A stretch of DNA of 58,311 nucleotides from Pseudomonas gingeri (GTDB taxonomy: Bacteria; Pseudomonadota; Gammaproteobacteria; Pseudomonadales; Pseudomonadaceae): contig NZ_JACAQA010000039.1 of assembly GCF_013385425.1 (NCBI RefSeq), positions 1 through 58,311 on the forward strand, in the 5' to 3' direction. The translations under genes and the position numbers were made by a program. The notes under the pieces were generated by a model. The model saw nothing but the letters and a program-made list of their open reading frames with translations. It was not told where the DNA came from and searched no databases. Below, piece by piece: positions 45,458 to 54,023 of this stretch (within the stretch, counting starts at the first letter, position 1; every line of letters begins with the position of its first letter).

Positions 45458-46986
45458 TTCTGCCTTGGCTAATCCTGATCCCCTTTATCGGCGGCCTGCT
45501 GTGCTGGATGGGTGAGCGTTTCGGCTCCACCCTCCCCCGCTGGATTGCGCTGCTGACCATGTCCCTCGAACTCGCCCTCGGCCTCTGGCTGTGGGCCCAC
45601 GGGGATTTCCATCTGGCACCGGCGCCTGGCGCCGCTCCGACCTTCGCGCTTGAGTTCAAGCACGTCTGGATCGAGCGCTTCGGCATCAACGTGCACCTGG
45701 CCCTCGACGGCCTGTCGCTGCTGATGATCCTGCTGACCGGCCTGCTGGGTATCCTTTCGGTACTCTGCTCGTGGAAAGAGATCCAGCGTCACGTGGGCTT
45801 CTTCCACCTGAACCTGATGTGGATCCTGGGCGGTGTCGTCGGCGTGTTCCTCGCCCTCGACCTGTTCATGTTCTTCTTCTTCTGGGAAATGATGCTGGTG
45901 CCGATGTACTTCCTCATCGCGCTCTGGGGTCACAGTTCTTCGGACGGCAAGAAAACCCGGATCTACGCGGCGACCAAGTTCTTCATCTTCACCCAGGCTT
46001 CCGGCCTGATCATGTTGGTGGCGATCCTCGGCCTGGTCCTGGTCAACTTCAACAACACCGGCGTGATTACCTTCAACTACGCCGACCTGTTGAAAACCAA
46101 GATGTCGCTGACCACCGAGTACATCCTGATGCTCGGCTTCTTCATCGCCTTCGCGGTGAAACTGCCGGTGGTGCCGTTCCACTCCTGGCTGCCGGACGCC
46201 CACGCCCAGGCGCCGACCGCCGGTTCCGTGGACCTGGCCGGTATCTTGCTGAAAACCGCCGCCTACGGTCTGTTGCGTTTCGCCCTGCCGTTGTTCCCGA
46301 ATGCCTCGGCGGAATTCGCGCCGATTGCCATGACCCTGGGTCTGATCGGGATCTTCTACGGTGCATTCCTGGCCTTCGCCCAAACCGACATCAAGCGCCT
46401 GATCGCCTTCTCCAGCGTCTCGCACATGGGTTTCGTGCTGATCGGGATCTACTCCGGCAGCCAGCAGGCCCTGCAAGGCGCGGTGATCCAGATGCTCGCC
46501 CACGGTCTGTCGGCGGCGGCACTCTTTATCCTCAGCGGCCAGCTCTACGAGCGCACCCACACCCGCGACATGCGTGAAATGGGTGGCCTGTGGTCGAAGA
46601 TCGCCTACCTGCCGGCCATCAGCCTGTTCTTCGCGGCCGCTTCCCTGGGCCTGCCGGGGACCGGCAACTTCGTCGGCGAGTTCCTGATCCTGATCGGCAC
46701 CTTCGTCGCGGCACCGTGGATCACCGCGATTGCCACCTCGGGCCTGGTGTTCGGTTCGGTCTATTCGCTGATCATGATCCACCGTGCCTACTTCGGCCCG
46801 TCCAAATCCGATGCCGTGCTGCACGGCATGGATGGCCGCGAACTGATCATGGTGCTGGGACTGGCGGTACTGCTGATCTACATCGGCGTGTACCCGCAAC
46901 CGTTCCTCGATACTTCCGCCGCCACCATGCATGGTGTGCAGCAGTGGATCGGCACCGCCTTCACTCAACTCGCTTCGGCCCGGTAA
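45454..46986 (+). CDS. nuoM: NADH-quinone oxidoreductase subunit M
   Basis: This 510-residue antiporter-like proton-pumping subunit has about 14 membrane helices. Conserved charged residues lie in FFFWEMMLVPMYFLIALWG (glutamate) and KLPVVPFHSWLPDAHAQAPT (lysine). AAAGGA precedes the ATG at 45454. nuoN begins 7 bases after the stop. Confidence 0.96.
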   Translation: MILPWLILIPFIGGLLCWMGERFGSTLPRWIALLTMSLELALGLWLWAHGDFHLAPAPGAAPTFALEFKHVWIERFGINVHLALDGLSLLMILLTGLLGILSVLCSWKEIQRHVGFFHLNLMWILGGVVGVFLALDLFMFFFFWEMMLVPMYFLIALWGHSSSDGKKTRIYAATKFFIFTQASGLIMLVAILGLVLVNFNNTGVITFNYADLLKTKMSLTTEYILMLGFFIAFAVKLPVVPFHSWLPDAHAQAPTAGSVDLAGILLKTAAYGLLRFALPLFPNASAEFAPIAMTLGLIGIFYGAFLAFAQTDIKRLIAFSSVSHMGFVLIGIYSGSQQALQGAVIQMLAHGLSAAALFILSGQLYERTHTRDMREMGGLWSKIAYLPAISLFFAAASLGLPGTGNFVGEFLILIGTFVAAPWITAIATSGLVFGSVYSLIMIHRAYFGPSKSDAVLHGMDGRELIMVLGLAVLLIYIGVYPQPFLDTSAATMHGVQQWIGTAFTQLASAR

Positions 46987-46993
46987 GAGCGCT

Positions 46994-48457
46994 ATGGACC
47001 TGACGACTCAACACTTTATTGCGCTTGCACCGCTGCTGATCACCAGTCTCACCGTTGTCGTGGTGATGCTGGCGATCGCCTGGCGCCGCAACCACTCACA
47101 GACCTTCCTGCTCTCGGTGGCCGGTCTCAACCTGGCGCTGCTGTCGATCATCCCGGCGCTGAAAGTCGCGCCACTGGCGGTGACAGCGCTGATCCAGATC
47201 GACGACTTCGCCTGCCTGTACATGGCGCTGATCCTGGTCGCCACCCTGGCCTGCGTCACCCTGGCCCATGCCTATCTGGGCGATGGCGGCGACGGCTACC
47301 CGGGCAACCGTGAAGAACTCTACCTGCTGATCCTGATGGCCGCCGCCGGCGGTCTGGTCCTGGTCAGCGCGCAGCACCTGGCCAGCCTGTTTATCGGCCT
47401 GGAACTGCTCTCGGTACCGGTCTACGGCCTGGTGGCCTACGCCTTCTTCAACAAGCGTTCGCTGGAAGCCGGCATCAAGTACATGGTGCTGTCGGCGGCG
47501 GGTTCGGCCTTCCTGCTGTTCGGTATGGCCCTGCTCTACGCTGAAGCCGGCACCCTGAGCTTCACCGGTATCGGTCACGCCCTGGAGGCCACCGGCCTGC
47601 CAAGCCCGATTGCCCAACTGGGCCTGGGCATGATGCTGGTCGGCCTGGCGTTCAAGCTGTCGCTGGTACCATTCCACTTGTGGACCCCGGACGTTTACGA
47701 AGGCGCCCCTGCGCCGGTGGCGGCATTCCTTGCCACCGCCAGCAAGGTCGCCGTGTTTGCCGTGATGATCCGTCTGTTCCAGATCTCTCCGGTGGCCAGC
47801 AGTGGCGTCCTGAGCAATGTGCTGGCGGTGATCGCCATCGCGTCGATCCTGATCGGTAACCTGCTGGCGCTGACCCAGAACAACCTCAAGCGTCTGCTGG
47901 GTTATTCGTCCATCGCCCACTTCGGCTACCTGCTGATCGCCCTGGTGGCGAGCAAGGGCATGGCCATGGAAGCCATGGGCGTGTACCTGGTCACCTACGT
48001 GATCACCAGCCTCGGCGCGTTCGGCGTGATCACCCTGATGTCCTCGCCTTACAAGGGCCGTGACGCGGATGCCCTGTACGAATACCGCGGCCTGTTCTGG
48101 CGCCGTCCGTACCTGACCGCCGTACTGACCGTGATGATGCTGTCCCTGGCCGGTATCCCGCTGACCGCCGGCTTTATCGGCAAGTTCTACATCATCGCGA
48201 CCGGTGTCGAGTCCCATCACTGGTGGCTGATCGGTTCGCTGGTGCTGGGCAGCGCCATCGGCGTGTTCTACTACCTGCGCGTGATGGTCACCCTGTACCT
48301 GATCGAACCGAACCTGCGTCGTGTCGATGCCCAGCTGCACTGGGAACAGCGCGCGGGCGGCGTGATGCTGCTGGCGATCGCGGTACTGGCCTTCTTCCTC
48401 GGCCTGTACCCGCAACCGCTGCTGGAACTGGTGCAACACGCGGTACTGGCGAGCTAA
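46994..48457 (+). CDS. nuoN: NADH-quinone oxidoreductase subunit N
   Basis: This 487-residue subunit is the third antiporter-like pump and the last nuo gene. Core motifs are GLELLSVPVYGLVAYAF (glutamate) and KLSLVPFHLWTPDVYEGAP (lysine), with NLKRLLGYSSIAHFGYLLI. The ATG at 46994 (MDLTTQHFIALAP) is the family start. A strong terminator follows at 48478-48517, ending the roughly 15-kb operon. Confidence 0.96.
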   Translation: MDLTTQHFIALAPLLITSLTVVVVMLAIAWRRNHSQTFLLSVAGLNLALLSIIPALKVAPLAVTALIQIDDFACLYMALILVATLACVTLAHAYLGDGGDGYPGNREELYLLILMAAAGGLVLVSAQHLASLFIGLELLSVPVYGLVAYAFFNKRSLEAGIKYMVLSAAGSAFLLFGMALLYAEAGTLSFTGIGHALEATGLPSPIAQLGLGMMLVGLAFKLSLVPFHLWTPDVYEGAPAPVAAFLATASKVAVFAVMIRLFQISPVASSGVLSNVLAVIAIASILIGNLLALTQNNLKRLLGYSSIAHFGYLLIALVASKGMAMEAMGVYLVTYVITSLGAFGVITLMSSPYKGRDADALYEYRGLFWRRPYLTAVLTVMMLSLAGIPLTAGFIGKFYIIATGVESHHWWLIGSLVLGSAIGVFYYLRVMVTLYLIEPNLRRVDAQLHWEQRAGGVMLLAIAVLAFFLGLYPQPLLELVQHAVLAS

Positions 48458-48477
48458 GCAGTCGCCGGCTGTACCCG

Positions 48478-48517
48478 ACACCCCGCCCGAGGCAACTCCG
48501 GCGGGGTGTTTTGTTTC
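48478..48517 (+). terminator. Terminator of the nuo operon
   Basis: ACACCCCGC / GCGGGGTGT stem with a 14-base loop and a TTTTGTTT tail, 20 bases after nuoN. Confidence 0.92.
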
Positions 48518-48526
48518 TACTTCCCT

Positions 48527-48626
48527 TGTAGGAGCGAGCTTGCTCGCGATGGTAGTCCAGGCACCGCTGGGTATCAGGTGCCCCGCGTTATCGTTGACGC
48601 CCATCGCGAGCAAGCTCGCTCCTACA
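48527..48626. repeat. REP palindrome (TGTAGGAGCGAGC type)
   Basis: A perfect inverted pair TGTAGGAGCGAGCTTGCTCG... and ...CGAGCAAGCTCGCTCCTACA has arms of about 26 bases separated by about 48 bases. It is the common P. fluorescens-group REP doublet. Confidence 0.9.
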
Positions 48627-48695
48627 GTAGACCTGGATCAATACCGCGCACGGTCCGATACCTTAGTCTCGCGACCTTTTGCGAACGATCCGACC

Positions 48696-50030
48696 ATGGC
48701 CCTCCCCTCCCCCGAACTGCTGGCGCCCGCCGGCACCCTGAAGAACATGCGCTACGCCTTCGCCTATGGCGCCGATGCGGTCTACGCCGGCCAACCGCGC
48801 TACAGCCTGCGGGTGCGCAACAACGAATTCGACCACGCCAACCTGGCCCTCGGCATCCAGGAAGCCCAGGCCCAGGGCAAGCGCTTCTATGTGGTGGTGA
48901 ACATCGCCCCGCACAATGCCAAGCTCAAGACCTTTCTCAAGGACCTGGCGCCGGTGATCGCCATGGCGCCCGATGCGCTGATCATGTCCGACCCTGGCCT
49001 GATCATGCTGGTGCGCGAGCATTTCCCGCAGATGCCGATTCATCTGTCGGTGCAGGCCAATACGGTGAACTGGGCCAGCGTGCGGTTCTGGCAACAACTG
49101 GGGCTGAGCCGGATCATCCTCTCCCGGGAGCTGTCCCTGGAGGAGATCGGCGAGATCCGCGAGCAGGTGCCGGATATGGAGCTGGAGGTGTTCGTCCACG
49201 GGGCGCTGTGCATGGCCTATTCCGGGCGCTGCCTGCTCTCCGGGTACATGAACCGTCGCGACGCCAACCAGGGCAGTTGCACCAATGCCTGCCGCTGGCA
49301 GTACAAGGCGCAGCCGGCGGCGGAAAACCTGCTGGGCGAGATTGTCCAGGCGTTCGATCCGGTCGAACCGACCCTGGGCCTCGGGGCGCCGACCGAGCAG
49401 GTGTTCCTGCTCCAGGAGGCCCAGCGACCGGATGAGTCGATGCCGGCCTTCGAGGACGAGCACGGCACCTACATCATGAACGCCAAGGACCTGCGCGCCG
49501 TGCAGCATGTCGAGCGGCTGACCCGCATGGGTGTGCACTCGTTGAAGATCGAAGGCCGGACCAAATCGCATTTCTACTGTGCGCGAACGACCCAGGTCTA
49601 TCGTCGGGCGATTGACGATGCGGTGGCCGGGCGAGCGTTTGATCGCAGCCTGATGCATGACCTCGAGTCATTGGCCCAGCGCGGCTATACCGAGGGTTTT
49701 CTGCGTCGGCATGTGCATGACGAGTATCAGAACTACCAGCACGGCAGTTCGGTCTCGGAACGCCAGCAGTTTGTCGGGGAGCTGACAGGGGAGCGGCGTG
49801 AGGGGTTGGCACAGGTCAAGGTGAAGAATCGGTTTGGGCTCGGTGATCATCTGGAACTGATGACGCCCGAGGGCAATCTGCATTTTGATCTGGATGAGCT
49901 GCACAACGAGCGTGGCGAGCGGATCACGGTGGCACCCGGGGATGGGCACACGGTGTACCTGCCGGTTCCGGACGGTGTGGAGTTGCGGTTTGGGTTGTTG
50001 ATGCGGGATGTCACGACTGGCGAACAATAA
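48696..50030 (+). CDS. trhP: Peptidase U32 family tRNA hydroxylation protein TrhP
   Basis: This 444-residue U32-family protein starts MALPSPELLAPAGTLKNM and has the family signature EVFVHGALCMAYSGRCLLSG, followed by cysteines in NQGSCTNACRWQY that bind an iron-sulfur cluster. In E. coli TrhP (YegQ) is needed with prephenate for 5-hydroxyuridine formation at tRNA position 34. The start at 48696 avoids reading the REP. The last 17 codons plus 3' DNA are repeated, diverged, at 51916-52034 between the two chemoreceptor genes. Confidence 0.9.
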   Translation: MALPSPELLAPAGTLKNMRYAFAYGADAVYAGQPRYSLRVRNNEFDHANLALGIQEAQAQGKRFYVVVNIAPHNAKLKTFLKDLAPVIAMAPDALIMSDPGLIMLVREHFPQMPIHLSVQANTVNWASVRFWQQLGLSRIILSRELSLEEIGEIREQVPDMELEVFVHGALCMAYSGRCLLSGYMNRRDANQGSCTNACRWQYKAQPAAENLLGEIVQAFDPVEPTLGLGAPTEQVFLLQEAQRPDESMPAFEDEHGTYIMNAKDLRAVQHVERLTRMGVHSLKIEGRTKSHFYCARTTQVYRRAIDDAVAGRAFDRSLMHDLESLAQRGYTEGFLRRHVHDEYQNYQHGSSVSERQQFVGELTGERREGLAQVKVKNRFGLGDHLELMTPEGNLHFDLDELHNERGERITVAPGDGHTVYLPVPDGVELRFGLLMRDVTTGEQ

Positions 50031-50083
50031 ACTGTAGATAGCGAGCAGCCCTGATACCACCCGGTTAAAGCCAAACACGGTCC

Positions 50084-50158
50084 CTGTGGGAGCGGTGCTT
50101 GCCCGCGAGCTGTTGGCGGCCTCCAGGGCACCTTCGCGGGCAAGCACCGCTCCCACAG
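50084..50158. repeat. REP palindrome inside duplicated unit A only
   Basis: CTGTGGGAGCGGTGCTTGCC and its inverse GGCAAGCACCGCTCCCACAG flank a short core. In unit B the corresponding DNA runs straight from CTGTGGG to GGCCGG, so this REP was gained in A or lost in B after duplication. Confidence 0.88.
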
Positions 50159-50213
50159 TATCTGTGCCGTACGCAGGAATTGCGTCAAACACAAAACTGT
50201 AGGGCCCGGCCTC

Positions 50214-51896
50214 CTAGATCCGGAACTGTCCTACCAACTTGCCCAGGTTCCGTCCCAATTCCGCCAGGCTGCGGGAGGTCTGGGCGCTGCGCTGGGTTTC
50301 ATCGGCCACGCTGTCCACCGCCGAGGCAATCTGGTGCACGCTGCGGTTGATCTCCTCGGCCACCGAGGTCTGCTCGTCGGCGGCGCTGGCGATCTGCGCG
50401 TTCATCGTATTGATGGTGCCGATCAACTGCGCCATGGTATCCAGCGACACACCCGCCTCGTTGGCCCGGTCCGAAGTACCATCACCGGCCTCGCTGGAAC
50501 GACGCATGGCCTCCACCGCCACCTGCGTCCCCGTTTGCAGACGGTCGATCATGCCCTGGATTTCCTGGGTGCTTTGCTGGGTCCGGCTGGCCAGCGCCCG
50601 CACTTCATCGGCCACCACCGCAAAACCACGCCCCGCCTCACCCGCTCGCGCGGCCTCGATGGCCGCGTTGAGGGCCAACAGGTTGGTCTGCTCGGCAATG
50701 GAACGAATCACCCCGAGCACGCTGACAATCGAGGTCACATCCTGCTGCAGGCTGTCCAGGGTGGTGCCGCTGTGGCGGATATCCTTCACCAGTGCATGGA
50801 TCTGCTGGATGCTGCCGTCGACCACGCGCTTGGCGGTCTTGCCCTCGGCGTCGGTCTGCTGCGCGGCGACCGCCGCCCCTTGCGCGCCACGTGCCACTTC
50901 CTGGGCCGCCGAGGACATCTGGTTGATCGCGGTGGCCACCTGGTCGGTTTCGTGGCGTTGACGCTCCATCGCCTGCTCCGAGCGCTGGGTCTGCTCACTG
51001 ACCTGGGCCACCAGCGTGGTCAATTGCACGGTCATTTCGCTGATCTGCCGCACCAGGCCATGGATCTTGTCGACAAAGCGATTGAAGGAACCGGCCAACT
51101 GCCCCAGTTCATCCTCGCTGGTGACCCCCAGGCGCCGGGTAAGATCACCCTCCCCGGCCGCAATATCGTCCAGGCTGAGCTTCATCAGCAGCAACGGCCG
51201 CAGAATGCCATTGCCCATCAATACCCCGATCACCGCAATCACCAGCAGCACCACCAGCGCAATCCCGAAGATACTCAGGATCACCCCTTCCATGCGCTGG
51301 TGGACCTTGGCCTCCACCTCCGCCACCTGGATCTCGATATTGTCGAGGTTGACGAAGGTACCGATGGCCATATCCCACTTGGGCAGGAACTCGGTGTAGG
51401 CGATCTTGGGCACCAGCACCTGTTCGTTGGTGGCCAGCGACGCGCTGTATCTCAGGTAATGGCTACCGTCCTTGGCCACCCGGACCAGCTCGCGGGTGAA
51501 GTAGACGCCATTCGGGTCGCGGGCATCGTTGAAGTTCTTGCCGATGCCATCCGGGTTATCGCTCTTGAACACTCGGACGATCTGCGAATCGGTGCCGAAA
51601 AAGTAACCGTCCTTGCCATACTTGATACTCGACAGCAGCTTCACCGCCTGGGCCCTGGCCACCATGTCGCCCTGGGCTGACGCATCGTAGAGTGGCTTGA
51701 TCGCGGTGATCGCCAGGTTGACGTAATTCTGCAAGGTCACCTTGGCTTCCGAGAGCAAGCGCTGACGGGTTTCCTCCACTTCATCCTTGGCCTGGTTCTG
51801 CAGGATCCACACCATGGTCAGGCTGATCACCAGGGCGCAGAGTAATACCGGCAGTACCGCGAGGGACACGACTTTGGTCTTCAGACTCAGGCGCAT
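50214..51896 (-). CDS. Methyl-accepting chemotaxis protein, sCache_2 type (copy 1)
   Basis: This 560-residue chemoreceptor has a first membrane helix (about 10-30), a periplasmic sCache_2 domain (about 35-200; KYGKDGYFFGTDSQIVRVF, FLPKWDMAIGTFVNLD), a second helix (about 205-232), HAMP, and a signalling domain with the invariant IAEQTNLLALNAAIEAARAG tip. It is about 90% identical to the next gene. Most differences lie in the membrane and ligand domains, and the signalling half is nearly identical. By position and domain it may match the P. aeruginosa malate/C4-acid receptor PA2652 (CtpM); the ligand here is an inference. Its own upstream DNA is a trhP remnant, not a visible promoter. Confidence 0.93.
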   Translation of the reverse strand: MRLSLKTKVVSLAVLPVLLCALVISLTMVWILQNQAKDEVEETRQRLLSEAKVTLQNYVNLAITAIKPLYDASAQGDMVARAQAVKLLSSIKYGKDGYFFGTDSQIVRVFKSDNPDGIGKNFNDARDPNGVYFTRELVRVAKDGSHYLRYSASLATNEQVLVPKIAYTEFLPKWDMAIGTFVNLDNIEIQVAEVEAKVHQRMEGVILSIFGIALVVLLVIAVIGVLMGNGILRPLLLMKLSLDDIAAGEGDLTRRLGVTSEDELGQLAGSFNRFVDKIHGLVRQISEMTVQLTTLVAQVSEQTQRSEQAMERQRHETDQVATAINQMSSAAQEVARGAQGAAVAAQQTDAEGKTAKRVVDGSIQQIHALVKDIRHSGTTLDSLQQDVTSIVSVLGVIRSIAEQTNLLALNAAIEAARAGEAGRGFAVVADEVRALASRTQQSTQEIQGMIDRLQTGTQVAVEAMRRSSEAGDGTSDRANEAGVSLDTMAQLIGTINTMNAQIASAADEQTSVAEEINRSVHQIASAVDSVADETQRSAQTSRSLAELGRNLGKLVGQFRI

Positions 51897-51915
51897 ATTG
51901 GTTCTCTCTTATGGA

Positions 51916-52034
51916 GTGGAGTTGCGGTCCGGCTTGCAGACTCGGAATGTCACAACCGGCGAACAATACACTGTGGCGAACGGGCAAACCCTGACGCCAC
52001 GCAGTTAAAGCCGAACACGGCCCCTGTGGGGCCG
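51916..52034 (+). pseudogene. Duplicated remnant of the trhP 3' end
   Basis: On the plus strand GVELRSGLQTRNVTTGEQ can be read, against DGVELRFGLLMRDVTTGEQ at the true trhP C-terminus. The stop TAA is now TAC, so the frame continues for a few codons. The following DNA (CAGTTAAAGCCGAACACGGC) also matches that after trhP. It has no start and is not a gene, but it dates the chemoreceptor duplication. Confidence 0.85.
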
Positions 52035-52039
52035 GATTG

Positions 52040-53722
52040 TTAGATCCGGAACTGCCCCACCAGCTTGTCCAGGCGCTGTCCCAGCTCCGCCAGGCTGCGG
52101 GAGGTCTGTGCGCTGCGCTGGGTTTCATCCGCCACGCTGTCCACCGCCGAAGCGATCTGGTGTACGCTGCGGTTGATCTCTTCGGCCACCGAAGTCTGCT
52201 CGTCGGCCGCGCTGGCGATCTGTGCGTTCATTGCATTGATGGTGCCGATCAACTGCGCCATGGTATCCAGCGACGCCCCGGCCTCGTTGGCCCGGTCCGA
52301 GGTGCCGTCACCGGCCTCGCTGGAACGACGCATGGCCTCCACCGCCACTTGCGTGCCCTGTTGCAGCCGGTCGATCATGCCCTGGATTTCCTGGGTGCTC
52401 TGCTGGGTCCTGCTGGCCAGCGCCCGTACCTCATCGGCCACCACCGCAAAACCACGTCCCGCCTCGCCGGCCCGCGCGGCCTCGATGGCCGCGTTGAGGG
52501 CCAGCAGGTTAGTCTGTTCGGCAATGGAACGAATCACCCCGAGCACGCTGACAATCGAGGTCACGTCCTGCTGCAGGCTGTCCAGGGTGGTGCCGCTGTG
52601 GCGAATATCCTTCACCAGTGCATGGATCTGCTGGATGCTGCCATCGACCACACGCTTGGCGGTTTTGCCCTCGGCATCGGTCTGCTGCGCGGCGACTGCC
52701 GCCCCTTGCGCGCCACGTGCCACTTCCTGGGCTGCCGAGGACATCTGGTTGATGGCCGTGGCCACCTGGTCGGTTTCGTGGCGCTGACGCTCCATCGCCT
52801 GCTCCGAACGCTGGGCCTGGTCGCTGACCTGGGACACCAGCGTGGTCAGTTGCACGGTCATTTCGCTGATCTGCCGCACCAGCCCATGGATCTTGTCGAC
52901 AAAGCGGTTGAAGGAACCGGCCAACTGCCCCAGTTCGTCCTGGCTGGTGACCGCCAGGCGCCGCGTCAAGTCACCCTCACCGGCCGCGATATCGTCCAGG
53001 CTGAGCTTCATCAGTTGCAACGGGCGCAAAATGGTATTGGCCACCAGTACTCCGAGGACCGCGATCACCAGCAGCACCACCAGAGTGATCCCGAGAATGC
53101 TCAGAATCACGCCCTCCAGGCGCTGATGGACCTTGGCCTCCACCTCGGCGACCTGGGCCTCGAGGCCATCGAGATTGACGAAGGTGCCGACGGCCATGTC
53201 CCACTTGGGCAGGAATTCGGTGTAACCGATCTTGGGTACCAGCACCTGCTCGTTGGTGGCCAACGACGCGCTGTATTTCAGGTAATGGGTACCGTCCTTG
53301 GCGACCTGGACCAGATCACGGTTGACGTACACGCCATTCGGGTCGCGAGCATCCTTGAAACTCTTGCCCACGCCATCCGGGTTGTCACTCTTGAACACCC
53401 GCACGACCTGCGAGTCATAGCCGAAAAAATAACCGTCCTTGCCATACTTGATGCTCGACAGCAGCTTTACCGCCTGGGCCCTGGCCGTCATATCGCCCGG
53501 GGCCGAAGCATCGTAGAGCGGCTTGATCGCGGTCATCACCTGGGTGACGTAATTCTGCAACGTCGTCTTGGACTCCGACAGCAAGCGCTGACGGGTTTCC
53601 TCCACCTCATCCTTGGCCTGATTCTGCAACATCCATACCGTGGTCAGACTGATCACCAGTGCGCAGAGCAATACCGGCAGCACTGCGAGGGACACGACTT
53701 TGGCCTTCAGGCTCAGACCCAT
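52040..53722 (-). CDS. Methyl-accepting chemotaxis protein, sCache_2 type (copy 2)
   Basis: This 560-residue paralogue of copy 1 has the same domain order: helix, sCache_2, helix, HAMP, signalling domain. Changes in the ligand region include T to Y after GYFFG, N to G in VNLDxxE, and NLAI to TQVM near residue 60, which could alter binding. It lies 143 bases upstream of copy 1 on the same strand, with no clear terminator between (only a GC hairpin at 52019-52033), so one transcript may cover both. A sigma-28-like promoter is seen at 53826-53852. Confidence 0.93.
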   Translation of the reverse strand: MGLSLKAKVVSLAVLPVLLCALVISLTTVWMLQNQAKDEVEETRQRLLSESKTTLQNYVTQVMTAIKPLYDASAPGDMTARAQAVKLLSSIKYGKDGYFFGYDSQVVRVFKSDNPDGVGKSFKDARDPNGVYVNRDLVQVAKDGTHYLKYSASLATNEQVLVPKIGYTEFLPKWDMAVGTFVNLDGLEAQVAEVEAKVHQRLEGVILSILGITLVVLLVIAVLGVLVANTILRPLQLMKLSLDDIAAGEGDLTRRLAVTSQDELGQLAGSFNRFVDKIHGLVRQISEMTVQLTTLVSQVSDQAQRSEQAMERQRHETDQVATAINQMSSAAQEVARGAQGAAVAAQQTDAEGKTAKRVVDGSIQQIHALVKDIRHSGTTLDSLQQDVTSIVSVLGVIRSIAEQTNLLALNAAIEAARAGEAGRGFAVVADEVRALASRTQQSTQEIQGMIDRLQQGTQVAVEAMRRSSEAGDGTSDRANEAGASLDTMAQLIGTINAMNAQIASAADEQTSVAEEINRSVHQIASAVDSVADETQRSAQTSRSLAELGQRLDKLVGQFRI

Positions 53723-53825
53723 GATGGTTCTCTCTTATAGGAATAGACGGTCTAACAGGTTAACGGCTTGGGACGAGCAAAGTTGAGCATAGTGGCTATT
53801 GATACACGCAAATGACGCACTACGG

Positions 53826-53852
53826 ATATCAGCCAATTACCGGTTGACGTTA
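53826..53852 (-). promoter_or_regulatory. Candidate sigma-28 (FliA) promoter for mcp copy 2
   Basis: On the minus strand TAAC, 15 bases, then GCTGATAT, against the consensus TAAA-N15-GCCGATAA (9 of 12 matches). The leader would be about 100 bases. Flagellar sigma control is usual for chemoreceptor genes. Confidence 0.5.
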
Positions 53853-53945
53853 TTCTCCCTCCGCGCCGAATCCTGGCACCTGTGAAACGGCCACGACTTG
53901 CTCGATAACATTATATTTTTCAGTGATATAGAGATTATCTGAAGG

Positions 53946-53985
53946 TTTTTATTTATTTTTTATTGAGCAATTAAATAAATAAAAA
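53946..53985 (-). terminator. AT-only hairpin after the sensor kinase gene
   Basis: TTTTTATTTATTT pairs perfectly with AAATAAATAAAAA over 13 bp with a 14-base loop. It lies about 40 bases past the kinase stop on the minus strand. It has no GC pairs, so it is a weak terminator at best. Confidence 0.4.
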
Positions 53986-54023
53986 AACTTCACATCGTAT
54001 GAAGCACAGCTCGGAGATCGGGC

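Larger units (their letters stand above)
49977..51912. repeat. Tandem duplication, unit A (trhP 3' end + mcp copy 1)
   Basis: This unit runs from GTGGAGTTGCGG near the trhP end, through the REP, to the GGTTCTCTCTTAT just upstream of the first receptor gene. Unit B (51913-53738) repeats it in the same orientation, minus the REP. The right edge of A joins directly to the left edge of B, as a tandem duplication predicts. Confidence 0.8.
51913..53738. repeat. Tandem duplication, unit B (trhP 3' remnant + mcp copy 2)
   Basis: This is the second copy of unit A, in the same orientation. Homology includes the trhP remnant, the short 3' region, the entire receptor gene and TGGTTCTCTCTTAT upstream of its start (53725-53738). 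Beyond 53738 the sequence is single-copy. Confidence 0.8.
53723..54023. promoter_or_regulatory. Intergenic region between chemoreceptor and sensor kinase genes
   Basis: These 301 bases have no gene. They contain the short 5' leader of mcp copy 2, the candidate flagellar promoter at 53826-53852, and an AT-rich stretch (about 53905-53995) with a hairpin at 53946-53985. Confidence 0.6.

Noticed and set aside
48540..48695. N-terminal extension of trhP
   Set aside because: It reads through a REP palindrome and an intergenic region. The family start is at 48696.
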